Shown: positions 35,365-45,443, numbered from the stretch's first letter. The stretch is 64,000 nt of DNA from Erythrobacter sp. (GCF_030066995.1 NZ_JASJAP010000001.1:186001-250000); one strand, 5' to 3'. The notes: generated by a model from the sequence alone, not told the origin. Made by a program: numbers and translations.

Positions 35365-36269
35365 GCCCCGGCTCCTACGCGCTGGTAGATCGTCGGGCCC
35401 ACGCACCGCAGCAGCGCGCTCGCTTCACCGGTTACCCTTTCGGAATGGCCAATATAGAGAAAGCCGCCCGGTTTGAGACGCTGCGCAAGCCGCAGGACAA
35501 GCCGCTCCTTCGTTGGATCATCGAAGTAGATCATGACGTTACGGCAGAAGATTACGTCGAACAGGCCTTCGAAGGGCCACGGGCGAATGAGATTGAGTTG
35601 GCGAAAGCGCACCATTCGGCGCAAGCTCGGCCCGACCACAAGACTGTTCTCATCGCGCTGGCACCAGGCCGCGCGCAATTCCTTTGGCACCGAATCCAGC
35701 GCCTCGGCGGGATAGCGCCCTTCCTGGGCTGATTTGACCGCGTGGTCGGCCAGATCGCTGGCAAGCGCGACAATATCGCGACGGGCGAGCGCCTCGCCCG
35801 CTTGGCGATCGTTGCCGAGCAGCACCATCATAAGGGTCCAGACCTCCTCTCCGCTGGAGCAGCCCGCCGACCACAGCCGAACGGCTTGTCGTTGCTCGGC
35901 GCGCGCTACCAAGGCCGGACGCACCTCCGATTGGAAGTGTTCGTAGTGGTGCGGTTCGCGATTGAAGTAGGTGTGGTTTGTGGTGAGGGCCGAAATCGTC
36001 CGGGTTTTGAGCGCCGGATCGTCGTCCAGCCTGTTCAGGAAGGTCTCGAACCGCTCCGCCCCGCTTTGCCTAACCAGTGGAGCCAGGCGCGAATAGGCAA
36101 GCATGGCCTTTCGCTTCGTAAGGACTATGCCGGCCTCAGCGTGTACCAGTCGCGCAATCTGTTCGAAGTCGGCAAGCGAATAGAGTTGCGGGCTAACGCC
36201 GGGCACGACGCTGGTCGGGTTTTGTCGATTGCGCCCTTCTTCCATTGCTGTGGGGATGGTGTTCGTCAT
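35361..36269 (-). CDS. cheR: Chemoreceptor methyltransferase CheR
   Basis: Methylates receptor glutamates with S-adenosylmethionine. About 302 residues. The N-terminal helical domain is followed by LTTNHTYFNREPHHYEHF and the SAM site LWSAGCSSGEEVW; VIFCRNVMIYFDDPTKERLV and GGFLYIGHSER complete the family set. The start is the ATG at 36269, overlapping the cheA stop (ATGA). One receptor in the locus, the membrane receptor at 38715-40679, ends in a WxxF pentapeptide that could tether this enzyme. Confidence 0.94.
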   Translation of the reverse strand: MTNTIPTAMEEGRNRQNPTSVVPGVSPQLYSLADFEQIARLVHAEAGIVLTKRKAMLAYSRLAPLVRQSGAERFETFLNRLDDDPALKTRTISALTTNHTYFNREPHHYEHFQSEVRPALVARAEQRQAVRLWSAGCSSGEEVWTLMMVLLGNDRQAGEALARRDIVALASDLADHAVKSAQEGRYPAEALDSVPKELRAAWCQRDENSLVVGPSLRRMVRFRQLNLIRPWPFEGLFDVIFCRNVMIYFDDPTKERLVLRLAQRLKPGGFLYIGHSERVTGEASALLRCVGPTIYQRVGAGA

Positions 36270-38401
36270 GCGGCGTCGGCAAGCGCGGTCCCGCCTGCGG
36301 ATCCTGAGGCGCACTGTACGAGGTAATCGACATCCACGATCAGTGCGACTTGCCCGTTGCCAAGGATGGTCGCTCCGGCGACGCTGTCGACCGAGCGATA
36401 ATGCGCATCAAGGCTCTTGATCACGAATTGTCGCTGGTCGGTGATTGCGTCGACGAGCAGCGCGGCCCGCCCGTGGCTCTCGGTTTCGACCAGTACCAGG
36501 ACGCGCTCCGAGGGTGCGGCCTCTATTTCCCTCGCGCCGATTGCGCGGGCAAGCGAGACGACGGGCACGAAGGCGCCTCGCGCATTGAGCATCTGGCGCT
36601 GGGTACCCAGTCCCTTGATGTCTTCTGTCGCCGGGCGAAGGCTTTCAATGACATGCGCCAGCGGGATCACTAGGGATTGATCGCCGACCTTCACGATCAT
36701 TCCGTCCGAAATCGCAAGGGTCAGCGGCAGGGCGAGTGTAAAGGTCGTCCCTTCGCCGGGCGCTGACTCGATCGCGATGCGCCCGCCCAAATCCTTGACG
36801 TTCTGCTTGACCACATCCATTCCCACGCCGCGGCCTGAAATGTTGGAGACATTGGCTGCGGTCGAGAAGCCGGGCGCGAAAATCAGCTGGTTGACCTCCT
36901 CATCCGACAGCTGGTCATCGGCGGCGACAAGGCCGTTCTTGATCGCTTTGCCAAGCACCTTTTTGCGGTCAATTCCGCGCCCGTCATCGCTGATCTGTAT
37001 GACGATCCGGCCCGCTTTCTGCTCGGCCGAAAGCGTCAGGGTGCCCTCGGCTTCCTTGCCAGCCGCCGTGCGCTCCGAGGGAGTCTCGATCCCGTGATCG
37101 ACTGCGTTGCGAATGAGGTGGGTCATCGGCTCGGAAAGGCGCTCGATCACGGTCTTGTCGAGTTCGGTGCTTTCCCCTGTCACCTCAAGTTTCACGTGCT
37201 TGCCGGTGCTTCCGGCGAGTTCTCGGAGCAGGCGTGGAACGCGCCCGAAAACCGAACTGATCGGCTGCGCGCGAAAGGCCATGGCGTGCTCCTGAATGTC
37301 GCGCACCAGCGTGTCGAGCATGGCCAGTTCCTCGACATGAGCGAGATTTTCGTTCTCGAGGCGCTGTGTCAGCATGGCCTGGGCAATCACCAACTCCCCG
37401 ACCCCGTTGATGAGTTTGTCGAGTTTGTTGAGATCAATCCTCACACTTTGTGACGCAGGCGAGCTTGAACTGCGCGTCGGCGTCGATTTCGGACTTTCGG
37501 CCGGAGCCGCGGCCGCGGTCGCGGGCGTGGGTGAAGGCGCGGAAGACTGGTCCTCTTTGGCTGTCGACAAGCGGGTCTCCGGAAGGGCGGCATCCGACCC
37601 AAAGGCGAGAGAAACATCCTCGCCCGCAAAGTCGAACAATTCCTCCACGCTCTCGCGGCTCACGCTTCCCGGGATTGAGAAAGTCCAACCCAGATAGCCT
37701 TCCTCAACCTCCAGATTATCGATCGCAGGGACGTCGTTGACGTGACATTCGAGGCATTCCCCGCCCATCGCGGCGAGTTCGCGCAGCCACAGAAGGGGTT
37801 CCCCGCCGTTTGCCATCGCCCCTGCGTGCGGACGGATGCGAAGTATCCACACCTCCGGTTCGGATTGCGCCGAGGGCGCCGCCGTTTCGTCATCAGCTTG
37901 GTGATCGCTGCCATCAGGACCGGCCAGTTCGTCCAGCAAAGCGTCAAGGTCATCCAGCGGATCGGCGGCTGGTATCGAGGAAGCCGGTTCACGTTCGGCG
38001 CTGGTTGGTGTTACGATCTGCGATGGTTCCGCGCGCGCCGCCTCAAGCCGTTTCATCAGGGCGGCGTCATCGGGAGCTGTAGACCCCTCTCGCGCCGCTT
38101 CCACATGGTCGCGCAGCAGATCGTTGGCGAGAAGAAGGAGATCGATAATCTCGCTGCCCAGCGCCACCTTGCCTTCGCGGATGTCGCCCAGCAGGTTTTC
38201 GAAACAGTGCGTGTAGGCCTGCAACGCTTCATGGCCGAAAGCTCCAGCGCCCCCCTTGATCGAATGGACCCCTCGAAAAATCGCGTTGATTGTCTCATCG
38301 TCATGCGTGCCCGCCTTGCAGCGATCGAGCCCGGCCTCGGTCGCCTCTAGCGCCTCGTCGCATTCGACGAAGAAGATTTGCTGGATATCATCATCGTTCA
38401 T
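36266..38401 (-). CDS. cheA: Chemotaxis histidine kinase CheA
   Basis: 711 residues. The N-terminal Hpt domain has its phospho-histidine at His46 (IFRGVHSIKGGAGAFG). An acidic region and a P2-like segment follow, then the dimerisation helices (VRIDLNKLDKLINGVGELV), the ATPase with N box HLIRNAVDHGIE, DDGRGID and GRGVGMDVVK, and a C-terminal CheW-like domain. It passes phosphate to CheY and CheB. The ATG shares one base with the stop of the STAS gene (TGATG). The frame is open further upstream, but that part is antisense-type noise over the STAS gene. Confidence 0.95.
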   Translation of the reverse strand: MNDDDIQQIFFVECDEALEATEAGLDRCKAGTHDDETINAIFRGVHSIKGGAGAFGHEALQAYTHCFENLLGDIREGKVALGSEIIDLLLLANDLLRDHVEAAREGSTAPDDAALMKRLEAARAEPSQIVTPTSAEREPASSIPAADPLDDLDALLDELAGPDGSDHQADDETAAPSAQSEPEVWILRIRPHAGAMANGGEPLLWLRELAAMGGECLECHVNDVPAIDNLEVEEGYLGWTFSIPGSVSRESVEELFDFAGEDVSLAFGSDAALPETRLSTAKEDQSSAPSPTPATAAAAPAESPKSTPTRSSSSPASQSVRIDLNKLDKLINGVGELVIAQAMLTQRLENENLAHVEELAMLDTLVRDIQEHAMAFRAQPISSVFGRVPRLLRELAGSTGKHVKLEVTGESTELDKTVIERLSEPMTHLIRNAVDHGIETPSERTAAGKEAEGTLTLSAEQKAGRIVIQISDDGRGIDRKKVLGKAIKNGLVAADDQLSDEEVNQLIFAPGFSTAANVSNISGRGVGMDVVKQNVKDLGGRIAIESAPGEGTTFTLALPLTLAISDGMIVKVGDQSLVIPLAHVIESLRPATEDIKGLGTQRQMLNARGAFVPVVSLARAIGAREIEAAPSERVLVLVETESHGRAALLVDAITDQRQFVIKSLDAHYRSVDSVAGATILGNGQVALIVDVDYLVQCASGSAGGTALADAA

Positions 38402-38661
38402 CACGCGTTCTCCGACGTGATCTGACCTTCGAGACCGGTGAGTTCCAGCGCGCTGCGAAAGGCCTCGCTGGATGCGGTGATCACAATCCCGCCATCGCTG
38501 CGAGCGGCCGAAACAAGCACTTGCAGCACGGATTGGCCGATGCGCTCGACACCGCTTGCATCGATGCCGAGCGGCGCGGGGCCAAGGGCCTCGCAAAGCT
38601 CGTTACAGAGCGCGCCGGCGCTTGCCCGGTCGCATGTGGCTGGAAGTGTTATGGTGTTCAT
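38401..38661 (-). CDS. STAS-domain protein in the chemotaxis run
   Basis: 86 residues that form one STAS domain (TITLPATCDRASAGALCNEL; GIDASGVERIGQSVLQVLVS). The Ser in RIGQSVLQVL is at the position that is phosphorylated in anti-sigma-antagonist relatives. STAS proteins head several alphaproteobacterial che operons; their role there is not settled, and protein-protein switching is likely. ATG at 38661 is the best start. It overlaps cheA by one base and lies 54 bases after the upstream receptor. Confidence 0.83.
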   Translation of the reverse strand: MNTITLPATCDRASAGALCNELCEALGPAPLGIDASGVERIGQSVLQVLVSAARSDGGIVITASSEAFRSALELTGLEGQITSENA

Positions 38662-38714
38662 GAAGGCGGACTCTCGACAAGGTGGAAAAAGATGCAATTC
38701 TCAGCCGCGTCGGA

Positions 38715-40679
38715 TCAGAATTCGCTCCAATCCTGATTGTCAAACTCGGGTTCCGGTTGCGCAGAGGGCACCTCTAACGGCGCAGATATGGGCGCGGGTT
38801 TGGCAGCGGGCGCGGGTGCGGCAGAGGGTTTCAGAGTAAGGTTCCCCAGCTTCTCGACGTGTCCGGGAGCACTCGTAGGCGTTCGTTCGGGGGCGTTGGC
38901 TAGCTCAGCCGGCGGCTCCTTGACCGAAATCGCGGCAGCGCCTTTCGCGGCCTTAGAAGCCACTGTCGAAGCCACCGTCGGAGCCACACGAAACCGGGAA
39001 ACCAGTTCCTCCAGCCGCGCCGCTTCGTCCGAGAGGCTGCGCGATGAGGCGGTGGTTTGCTCCACCATCGCCGCGTTTTGCTGGGTCATTGTGTCCATCT
39101 GGCTGACTGAGCTGTTGACCTGATCAAGGTTCTCGGCCTGCGTCGCGGCCATATTGGCGATCTCATCGATTTGCGCGGTCACGCCGGCGATATGAGACAC
39201 CATCGTTTCGAGCAGTTCTCCGGTCTCCCCGACCAGGCTTACGCCGTCCTTGACGTGGCTTGTTGAGGTGCCGATCAATTGCTTGATATCGCGCGCCGCA
39301 TCGGCGCTGCGCTGAGCCAGGGCTCTGACCTCGTTGGCAACCACCGCAAAGCCCTTGCCCGATTCTCCGGCGCGAGCGGCTTCAACGCCTGCGTTGAGCG
39401 CCAACAGGTTGGTCTGGAAGGCTATTCCATCGATGACATCGATGATCTGCGTGATCTGGGAAGAGGATTCCTCGATCGATGCCATGGCTTTGACCGCTTT
39501 CTTGACGACTATCCCACCATTGCTTGCGTGGCTGTTGGTCTCGACGATCGAAGCCTGAGCAACGCGCGCGTTCTCCGCTGATTTCTTGACGAGATCGGTC
39601 ACCTCGCCCATCGCCGCTGCGGTCTCTTCAAGACTGGCGGCTTGCTGGGTGTTGCGGGTGGAAAGATCGTCGGAGGCGTTGCGGATTTCGTTGGCTCCTC
39701 CATTGACGCTTTGTGCGGATTGGCGGACCTCGTTCATTGAGCGCGCGAGTTCTTCCACCGACCGGTTGAAAGTCTGGCGGATAGCGTCGTGGGCGTCGTC
39801 GAAGCGTTCGTTTATGCGAGAGGTCAGGTCGCCCGCCGCCAGTTTTTCAAGCGCTTTCGAGAGTGTATCAACGATGCCTTTCTGCGCGCTTTCACGCTCG
39901 CGGTCCGCGATCAAGGACTTTCGGAACACTTGTATGGCGTCGTGCATCGTTCCGATTTCGTCTTTGCGGTCCGAGACCCTGCGCGCGACGTTGAAATCGC
40001 CAGCGGCCAGGCGCCTCATCGTGTCTGCGGTTTTTTCCAGCGGGGCGAGCACATGCTTTGCAAGAATCCACGTTGCAGCGATCAGCGCGCCTGCGAGCAA
40101 GAGCGCAAGGAAAGTGAGAACCGAAGATACAGCGGTCACGATCCATGCGCTGCTCGACGCCAGTTCGTTCTGCGCTTCGGCGGTTGCTTCGACGAGTCTG
40201 TCGATCTTCGCGCGGTGTCGACGATAACTGGTGAGCAGATGATTGAGCGCTTTGTCCACGCGCACCTGGTCACCGGCAACAATAGCCGGCTTAAGCTTGT
40301 TATCGATGACGTCCCAGAATTCGGTGGAGTCTGTCGCGAGCGCTTCGGCGATCTGGGCCTTCAGGGGCGCTGGCAGATCCGAGGCCACCCAGACCTTCCC
40401 TCTTTCCTCCATCTTGCGCTCAAGCGCACGCAGCCTAATCTCGTTGATTCGGTAAGATTCCGGGTGAATGGCCATCACATTCGCAAGCGCGAAAGCTTCG
40501 ACAAGATAGAGCGGGGGTGGATTGATATCCGCGTTAAACACCGACAGCTCGCGATTGCTTTCATGCAGCGGTCCGCCGAATTTGATCTGGCTGACACCAA
40601 GGGCTGCGACAGCCAGCGACGCAACCAAAAGCGCGATGAGCGAATAGGCGCCAAGTTTGGAGAGTCTTGCGATACTCAT
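38715..40679 (-). CDS. Transmembrane methyl-accepting chemotaxis protein with WxxF tail
   Basis: 654 residues. One helix near 10-30, a periplasmic helical region of about 160 residues, a second helix near 195-215 ([21 protein letters not shown]), a HAMP domain, then a second HAMP-like segment and the MCP hairpin ([23 protein letters not shown]). The C-terminus ends in QDWSEF, matching the xWxxF tether for CheR/CheB in enterobacterial receptors. GGAAGG lies before the ATG. It heads the leftward che run and diverges from the degenerate CheB gene. Confidence 0.9.
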   Translation of the reverse strand: MSIARLSKLGAYSLIALLVASLAVAALGVSQIKFGGPLHESNRELSVFNADINPPPLYLVEAFALANVMAIHPESYRINEIRLRALERKMEERGKVWVASDLPAPLKAQIAEALATDSTEFWDVIDNKLKPAIVAGDQVRVDKALNHLLTSYRRHRAKIDRLVEATAEAQNELASSSAWIVTAVSSVLTFLALLLAGALIAATWILAKHVLAPLEKTADTMRRLAAGDFNVARRVSDRKDEIGTMHDAIQVFRKSLIADRERESAQKGIVDTLSKALEKLAAGDLTSRINERFDDAHDAIRQTFNRSVEELARSMNEVRQSAQSVNGGANEIRNASDDLSTRNTQQAASLEETAAAMGEVTDLVKKSAENARVAQASIVETNSHASNGGIVVKKAVKAMASIEESSSQITQIIDVIDGIAFQTNLLALNAGVEAARAGESGKGFAVVANEVRALAQRSADAARDIKQLIGTSTSHVKDGVSLVGETGELLETMVSHIAGVTAQIDEIANMAATQAENLDQVNSSVSQMDTMTQQNAAMVEQTTASSRSLSDEAARLEELVSRFRVAPTVASTVASKAAKGAAAISVKEPPAELANAPERTPTSAPGHVEKLGNLTLKPSAAPAPAAKPAPISAPLEVPSAQPEPEFDNQDWSEF

Positions 40680-40909
40680 TGCGTTAACCTTCCGGCTGGA
40701 AACGATGGGCGAGGGCCGCTGCAATAAGATCAGAGACTTCAAGGAGCCTTGGACACGAACCTGCGCGCAATTCCTTAGGAAGATCGACAGCAAAAATTCG
40801 CAGACGCTCGCGTAGCTGACCAAATTAATATGTCTGCCTGTGTAGGTCTGAGGCGCTTGTGCACGCGCGCCAGGCTGGAACGGGCCAACCTTTTGGGAAA
40901 GCTCATCCT

Positions 40910-41941
40910 ATGCCCGGTACCAAAGTGATGGTCGTCGACGATTCCGCCGCGATGCGCGCGCTGTTTTGCGACATCCTCGACAACGCCAAAGGGGTAACCG
41001 TTTGCGGAACGGCGTCCAACGCGGATGAAGCGCGCGACAAGCTCGCCGAGCTCAACCCGGACGTGCTCACTCTGGATGTTGAGATGCCGGGCAAGTCGGG
41101 AATGGACTTCCTTGCGGAACTGATGGAGGAGCGACCCATGCCGGTCATCATGCTGTCCAGCATCACGCAGGCCGGCACGGGGACCGCACAGCGCGCGCTC
41201 GAACTGGGCGCGGTGCATTGCTTTCCCAAGCCGCTTCATTCGTCTCGCGAGGAATTCGACGCGACCGTCAAGGAACTGGGTGGCATCGTGATCAAGGCAG
41301 CGAACGGTGAACTTCAATCAGGCGGTGGTTCACAAGAGGCAGGTGCCGCCGCGGATTACTCTCCCGGCGACAAACTGCTCGCGCTCGGCTGCGGTCAGGC
41401 GGGATTGGAAGCCGCAAAGGGCCTGCTTGCCGCCTTTCCTTCCAATTGTCCGCCGATCGTGTTGGTTGTCGACGCTGAGGCCGAGCAGGTCGAGCGGGCC
41501 ATAACTTCGATGCGGGGTTCGCTGGCGTGTGAAATCGAGACCGCAGTCGATGGCATGGCGCTGACACCGGGCCGGGCCTATGTGGCTTATGACCGTTCGC
41601 GTCACGTGATCATCGAAGCGGGCGAGCCCCCCAGATTGCGGCTGGTGGAACGAGATCCCGTCTCCGGTTTCCGTCCGTCCGCCGATCTTCTGCTGGGCTC
41701 CATCGCGCGCGCGGGCCTTCCGGCTGTTGGCGGTCTTCTGTTGGGCGCAGGCAGCGACGGGGCCAAGGGGCTCCAGATTTTCTCGGCATCGGGTCACACA
41801 ACCTTTGTGCAAACGCCACCCGACTACGCCCCTCGCGACCGATATGAGGCTGTGCGCGTGCTGGGCCTGGAAGCGGTCGAGCTGAAGGCCGAGCAAATGG
41901 GCTCATGGTTGCTGGAGCGCACGGCTGCCTACACAGGCTAG
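40910..41941 (+). CDS. CheB paralogue with intact receiver and inactive esterase domain
   Basis: 343 residues with CheB architecture. The receiver is complete: VMVVDDSAAM, Asp56 in VLTLDVEMPG, and Lys107 in FPKPL. In the esterase half the region aligned to CheB IGSSTGG reads LGCGQAG, so the catalytic Ser becomes Gly162; the aligned His is Asp188 (LVVDAE); only the Asp is kept (Asp283 in GAGSDGAKG). Methylesterase activity is therefore not expected. It could act as a phosphate sink for CheA, a receptor-binding competitor, or an output regulator. GGGAAAG precedes the ATG. It diverges from the che run across about 230 bases. Confidence 0.88.
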   Translation: MPGTKVMVVDDSAAMRALFCDILDNAKGVTVCGTASNADEARDKLAELNPDVLTLDVEMPGKSGMDFLAELMEERPMPVIMLSSITQAGTGTAQRALELGAVHCFPKPLHSSREEFDATVKELGGIVIKAANGELQSGGGSQEAGAAADYSPGDKLLALGCGQAGLEAAKGLLAAFPSNCPPIVLVVDAEAEQVERAITSMRGSLACEIETAVDGMALTPGRAYVAYDRSRHVIIEAGEPPRLRLVERDPVSGFRPSADLLLGSIARAGLPAVGGLLLGAGSDGAKGLQIFSASGHTTFVQTPPDYAPRDRYEAVRVLGLEAVELKAEQMGSWLLERTAAYTG

Positions 41942-41973
41942 CCGCGCGCCTTGCAATAGGTGGATCTTGGAAA

Positions 41974-41996
41974 TTTCAACGGGGACAGCGTTGAAA
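41974..41996. terminator. Hairpin between the CheB paralogue and the tRNA genes
   Basis: TTTCAACG and CGTTGAAA are exact eight-base arms around a seven-base loop. It is 33 bases past the + strand CheB paralogue and just downstream of the - strand tRNA-Pro, so it can end transcription from both sides. The T-tract is short on both strands. Confidence 0.5.
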
Positions 41997-42000
41997 AGAT

Positions 42001-42077
<77 letters not shown>

Positions 42078-42111
42078 ACATTATCAATCTGGGCTCACAA
42101 CAGCATACCGG

Positions 42112-42184
42112 TGGGCCCGGCAGGATTCGAACCCGCGACCTAGCCGTTATGAGCGGCCAGCTCTAACCGCTGAGCTACAGGCCC
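42112..42184 (-). tRNA. tRNA-Ile(CAT), lysidine type
   Basis: The - strand opens GGGCCTGTAGCTCAGCGGTT, the anticodon arm is GCCGCTCATAACGGC (anticodon CAT), and the T-loop is GGTTCGAATCC. The D-arm AGCTCAGCGGTTAGAGC and the anticodon surroundings resemble the minor isoleucine tRNA whose C34 is converted to lysidine by TilS, not methionine tRNAs. CCA is not encoded (ACCG follows). It lies 34 bases upstream of tRNA-Pro(TGG) and is probably cotranscribed with it. Confidence 0.9.
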
Positions 42185-42268
42185 GTGACGGTATGCCTAT
42201 GGCGTGTTGCCGTGAAGCGCCCCTACAGCGCTCATCTTTCGCTTACAAGCGTGCGGTACTGCCGTTGC

Positions 42269-43297
42269 TCAACCTTTTGTTCGGGCCGCCTCCAGAATCT
42301 CCGTCAAAGTCACGCTGGCAACGCCGCGCTGCCGTAGATAGGCATAGACCGCGCGCAGCCATTCATAGATCGCCTCCACCTCGGCAATGTTGCTCGCATA
42401 CGGCGTAAAGCCCGGCGCCAAACTGGGCGAATGCAGGGAGAGGACAAGCAAGGGCAGGCCATCGTCGAGCGCAATGTCGATGCCCCGGATCGCCTCATCG
42501 ACGCTCACCCCTTCGGGCGTCAGCGCAATGCGTTCAAGCAAGCGCATCCGGCTGAACGCCCCGAACAAGGTCGGGATGTAGCGCTGGAGCCGATGAAGCG
42601 TTCGGCCTTGCTGGCGCAGCACGCCCCAATAGACAGAGGTGACCGGCAATTCGAGCAAGGACCGCGCGCCGTCCACCCAGTAGGGCGCGGCCGGATGGTT
42701 GGAGAAATCCGGCCCGCCTTGCGCGCTGTAATCAAACAGGGTGCGCACCGATGTGTCGATCGCGAGGCCCGCTTGCGTCAGGAGCGCGGCCGTTTTGGCT
42801 CCAACGCCGTAGCGTCCGGCCCGGTATGCGAGCGGCGCGACTTCGAACACCTCCTCGATACGATCTCGAAGGGTGTTGAACTTGGCCGCTTCAAGGTCTG
42901 GCGAGAGATTTCCGGCGAAGGAATTGAGCGTCGTCACTTCTTCCTCAAACGGCGGATTGACCCAGGGATGAAGCTGCACGCCGACTTCGGCCACGCCTCC
43001 ATCGAGCGCGTCACGGATGATCTCGACGGCTTCAGGCGACTGCGTGATCGGCCAGTCGATCAGGTAGACGGGATGCGCTCCGATCTCTTCGCAGAAGCCC
43101 TGAAATCGGGCGAGTTCGCGAACATGCTCAAGGCCATACCCCTTGCGCTGGAATGGCGCCGACCAGTCGAACTCTTCCTCCGTGTCGATGGTCAGCAAGA
43201 CGCGTTGGCCAAATCCCTGCGGGAAAAGAACAAGGTCCGGGTTCGCTGGCGGCTGCGCCAAAGAGCTGGCCGGTGATTGCTCGCTGTCCGCTGCCAT
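42269..43297 (-). CDS. NodB-type polysaccharide deacetylase family protein
   Basis: 342 residues with the polysaccharide deacetylase fold. [12 protein letters not shown] carries the Asp/Asp-like motif, [14 protein letters not shown] the metal His, and [13 protein letters not shown] the arginine motif. A His in [12 protein letters not shown] is late in the chain. The usual HxxxH metal pair reads HxxxN here, as in the WalW-like subgroup, so activity on N-acetyl sugars is likely but not certain. It follows the tRNA genes and is separated from the histidine kinase by about 90 bases. Role in exopolysaccharide or cell-wall modification is a family inference. Confidence 0.8.
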   Translation of the reverse strand: MAADSEQSPASSLAQPPANPDLVLFPQGFGQRVLLTIDTEEEFDWSAPFQRKGYGLEHVRELARFQGFCEEIGAHPVYLIDWPITQSPEAVEIIRDALDGGVAEVGVQLHPWVNPPFEEEVTTLNSFAGNLSPDLEAAKFNTLRDRIEEVFEVAPLAYRAGRYGVGAKTAALLTQAGLAIDTSVRTLFDYSAQGGPDFSNHPAAPYWVDGARSLLELPVTSVYWGVLRQQGRTLHRLQRYIPTLFGAFSRMRLLERIALTPEGVSVDEAIRGIDIALDDGLPLLVLSLHSPSLAPGFTPYASNIAEVEAIYEWLRAVYAYLRQRGVASVTLTEILEAARTKG

Positions 43298-43388
43298 CGG
43301 CCTGATCTTCCCCCTCGGTGCTCGGCGTGTGCGGTTGCGAAGCCAGTTTGGTGCGAAAAGCCGCAGACGCCGATCGGCTATTGACGTC

Positions 43389-45155
43389 CTAAGCCTTGGT
43401 CAAGGCAATAGGGTCTGCGACGACTTCCGCCATAGGCAGCGAGAGCCTCACGCGCCCGTCTTCGCGTGAAAGATCGCCACCGCTTGCGCGCGCTTCGGCC
43501 CGCGCCAGACGCAGTGCGAAGCCCGCACCAAATCCGCCGACATTGGTTGTGGTTTCGCTGCCTATGGATCCGACAGCGAAGATATCGTCGCATTCGCGCA
43601 AGGAAAGCGGAAGATCGCACGTCAACACTGCACGTTCATTGTCGACGGCAAGCTCGGCCCGCAGCGCCTCTCCCGACCCGCACGCTTCAGAAAGTGTGGC
43701 CATCAAACGCCAGACAAGCCGCTCGGTCTCCTCATTGTCGAGCGGTACGCGCAGCTCGGCGTCGTCCTCCATAGCCACTTCGAGTGCCGCTCCGCGCCGA
43801 CCCAGCACGGCCGCCAATCGCTGGGCGGCCTGGCGGATCACGACCGCGAGATCGCTTTCCCCTGGTTCGACGGCCATCGCGCCGATTTCCAGCCGCGCCA
43901 GTCGATCAAGTTCTTCGAAACCGGCCAGAATGCGCGCCGCATCCGCCGCGATGGCGGCCGCCAAGGCGCGGTAATCATGCGGCGCTGGACCGAAGAGCTG
44001 TTGCTGGATGACCTCGGCGTAACCCTGTACCGCAGTGACAGGCGTGCGCAGCTCATGCAGCAATTGCCGGATGCTGTCCGCTTCCTCGGCCGCCTTGGAT
44101 CGGGCTTCGTCCGCGTCGTCCAGTGATCGGCGAAATCGGCCCACATAACCGGTAAAATGGCCATCGATCGTGAAGCGTGGTTGCGCATCGACGTTCCACT
44201 CGCCGGAGATTGGCTCGGCCCCAGCCAATTCGGTGCGCGCCTGAACGATCGGCTGACGCCGCTGGAAGGCGCGTTCGAGGGCGGTGTCGCTGGCCGCGGC
44301 GCCAAGCGTCGAGGGTGTAATCAACCGCTTGCCGATCACCATCGGCGCCACATCGGTCTCGGCCCATTCGATGCGTCCAGCCGCGTCGGCGGAAAAACCG
44401 AAGCCAGTGGCGCGTCGGCGGTTCGGCGCGTCGGCTTCGCCGAGAGGCAGGCGAGGGCTGCGCTCGCTGTCGGTCAGCGTTTCGTCGTCGGTCTCCTCGC
44501 GCGCGCGCTTAAATTGCGCGATGCGTTCGACCAGCGCGGAGATTTCGCTGCGACCCGTTTCAATGGGGTCGGACGAACGGCTTGCAAATTCGCCTGGAGA
44601 GGGATCGCCGGTTTCGTTCTCGACCACGGCATCAAGGTCGAGGTTGAGCGGAGACGCGCCGTAAGCATCGCTCTCAAAGGCGCGTTCGGAATCGTCCCGG
44701 CCTGGAGGCGGCAGCCCGCGATCATACACTCCGAGGCGATCAAGCAACGCCTCGATATCAACCGGCAAGTCCTTGCGTAGCCTTAAAAACCCGCGCGCGC
44801 GCACAGGCAGGCGAGGTATCAAGGCCGACCAATCCTCCGCGCTCAGCTCCGCGCGGTTGAGCGCGGCTGACACCACCTCCGGTTCGAAGTCCGACAGATG
44901 CGCGGCGAGGTCTGCGCTCCGGAAGCGCCAGCTTGGCTCGCGAATCATCGCAGCGCGATCGCTGGCAGGCAGGCTTCGACCCAGCGCGTCCATGCGCAAC
45001 CAGGCGGCGGCGATCAGGCTCGCATCGGCGCGTTCGTACGGGCCAAACTTGCGATTGCCCAGGATATCCAAGAGCTGGCGAAACTGCGTGCGCTGCGCGG
45101 CTTCGCTCGATCCTTCCTGACGCAGCACGGTCGAGAGGCGGTCGTCAATGAACAT
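43389..45155 (-). CDS. Histidine-kinase-like protein with an eroded ATP-binding domain
   Basis: 588 residues. The N-terminal 160 residues are helical repeats (LSDFEPEVVSAALNRAELSAEDWSALIPRL-type), then an acidic linker, a PAS-like segment near 280-350, and a HisKA helix with the phospho-histidine in LLHELRTPVTAVQGYAEVI. In the ATPase half the N box, normally NLLxNA, reads ATLSEA, and the D-x-G-x-G box reads CDLPLS. Only the last glycine loop (GGFGAGFALRLA) remains recognisable. It may bind a regulator partner or ATP in another way. AAAGGAGG precedes the ATG. No response regulator gene lies beside it. Confidence 0.82.
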   Translation of the reverse strand: MFIDDRLSTVLRQEGSSEAAQRTQFRQLLDILGNRKFGPYERADASLIAAAWLRMDALGRSLPASDRAAMIREPSWRFRSADLAAHLSDFEPEVVSAALNRAELSAEDWSALIPRLPVRARGFLRLRKDLPVDIEALLDRLGVYDRGLPPPGRDDSERAFESDAYGASPLNLDLDAVVENETGDPSPGEFASRSSDPIETGRSEISALVERIAQFKRAREETDDETLTDSERSPRLPLGEADAPNRRRATGFGFSADAAGRIEWAETDVAPMVIGKRLITPSTLGAAASDTALERAFQRRQPIVQARTELAGAEPISGEWNVDAQPRFTIDGHFTGYVGRFRRSLDDADEARSKAAEEADSIRQLLHELRTPVTAVQGYAEVIQQQLFGPAPHDYRALAAAIAADAARILAGFEELDRLARLEIGAMAVEPGESDLAVVIRQAAQRLAAVLGRRGAALEVAMEDDAELRVPLDNEETERLVWRLMATLSEACGSGEALRAELAVDNERAVLTCDLPLSLRECDDIFAVGSIGSETTTNVGGFGAGFALRLARAEARASGGDLSREDGRVRLSLPMAEVVADPIALTKA

Positions 45156-45443
45156 GCGATTCCGCCTCCTTTCCGGTCAGACTGCGGCGATGAGGCACTG
45201 AGCGAGCGCAGAATAAGGCGCATTCCAGCGCGCAGCTCATGCCGATTCTCTTGAGAGATATCAGGATGCGTGATTTGCTACAGCTTGTCACACTGCCTGC
45301 GTTGCAAAGCGGGACAATTGCTGGCAAACCTAATTTTATTAGCTAGAGCGACGATACACCGAAAGTGTTCTTGCCTAGTTTTGTTACGGCGGACCCGATT
45401 TCGCCCGAGAGTCGCATTCAAGTTTCGGAGAATGAGCAGCCCC

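Noticed and set aside
42112..42184. Methionine tRNA because of the CAT anticodon
   Set aside because: D-arm and anticodon-arm sequence match the lysidine-type isoleucine tRNA more closely than elongator or initiator methionine tRNAs.
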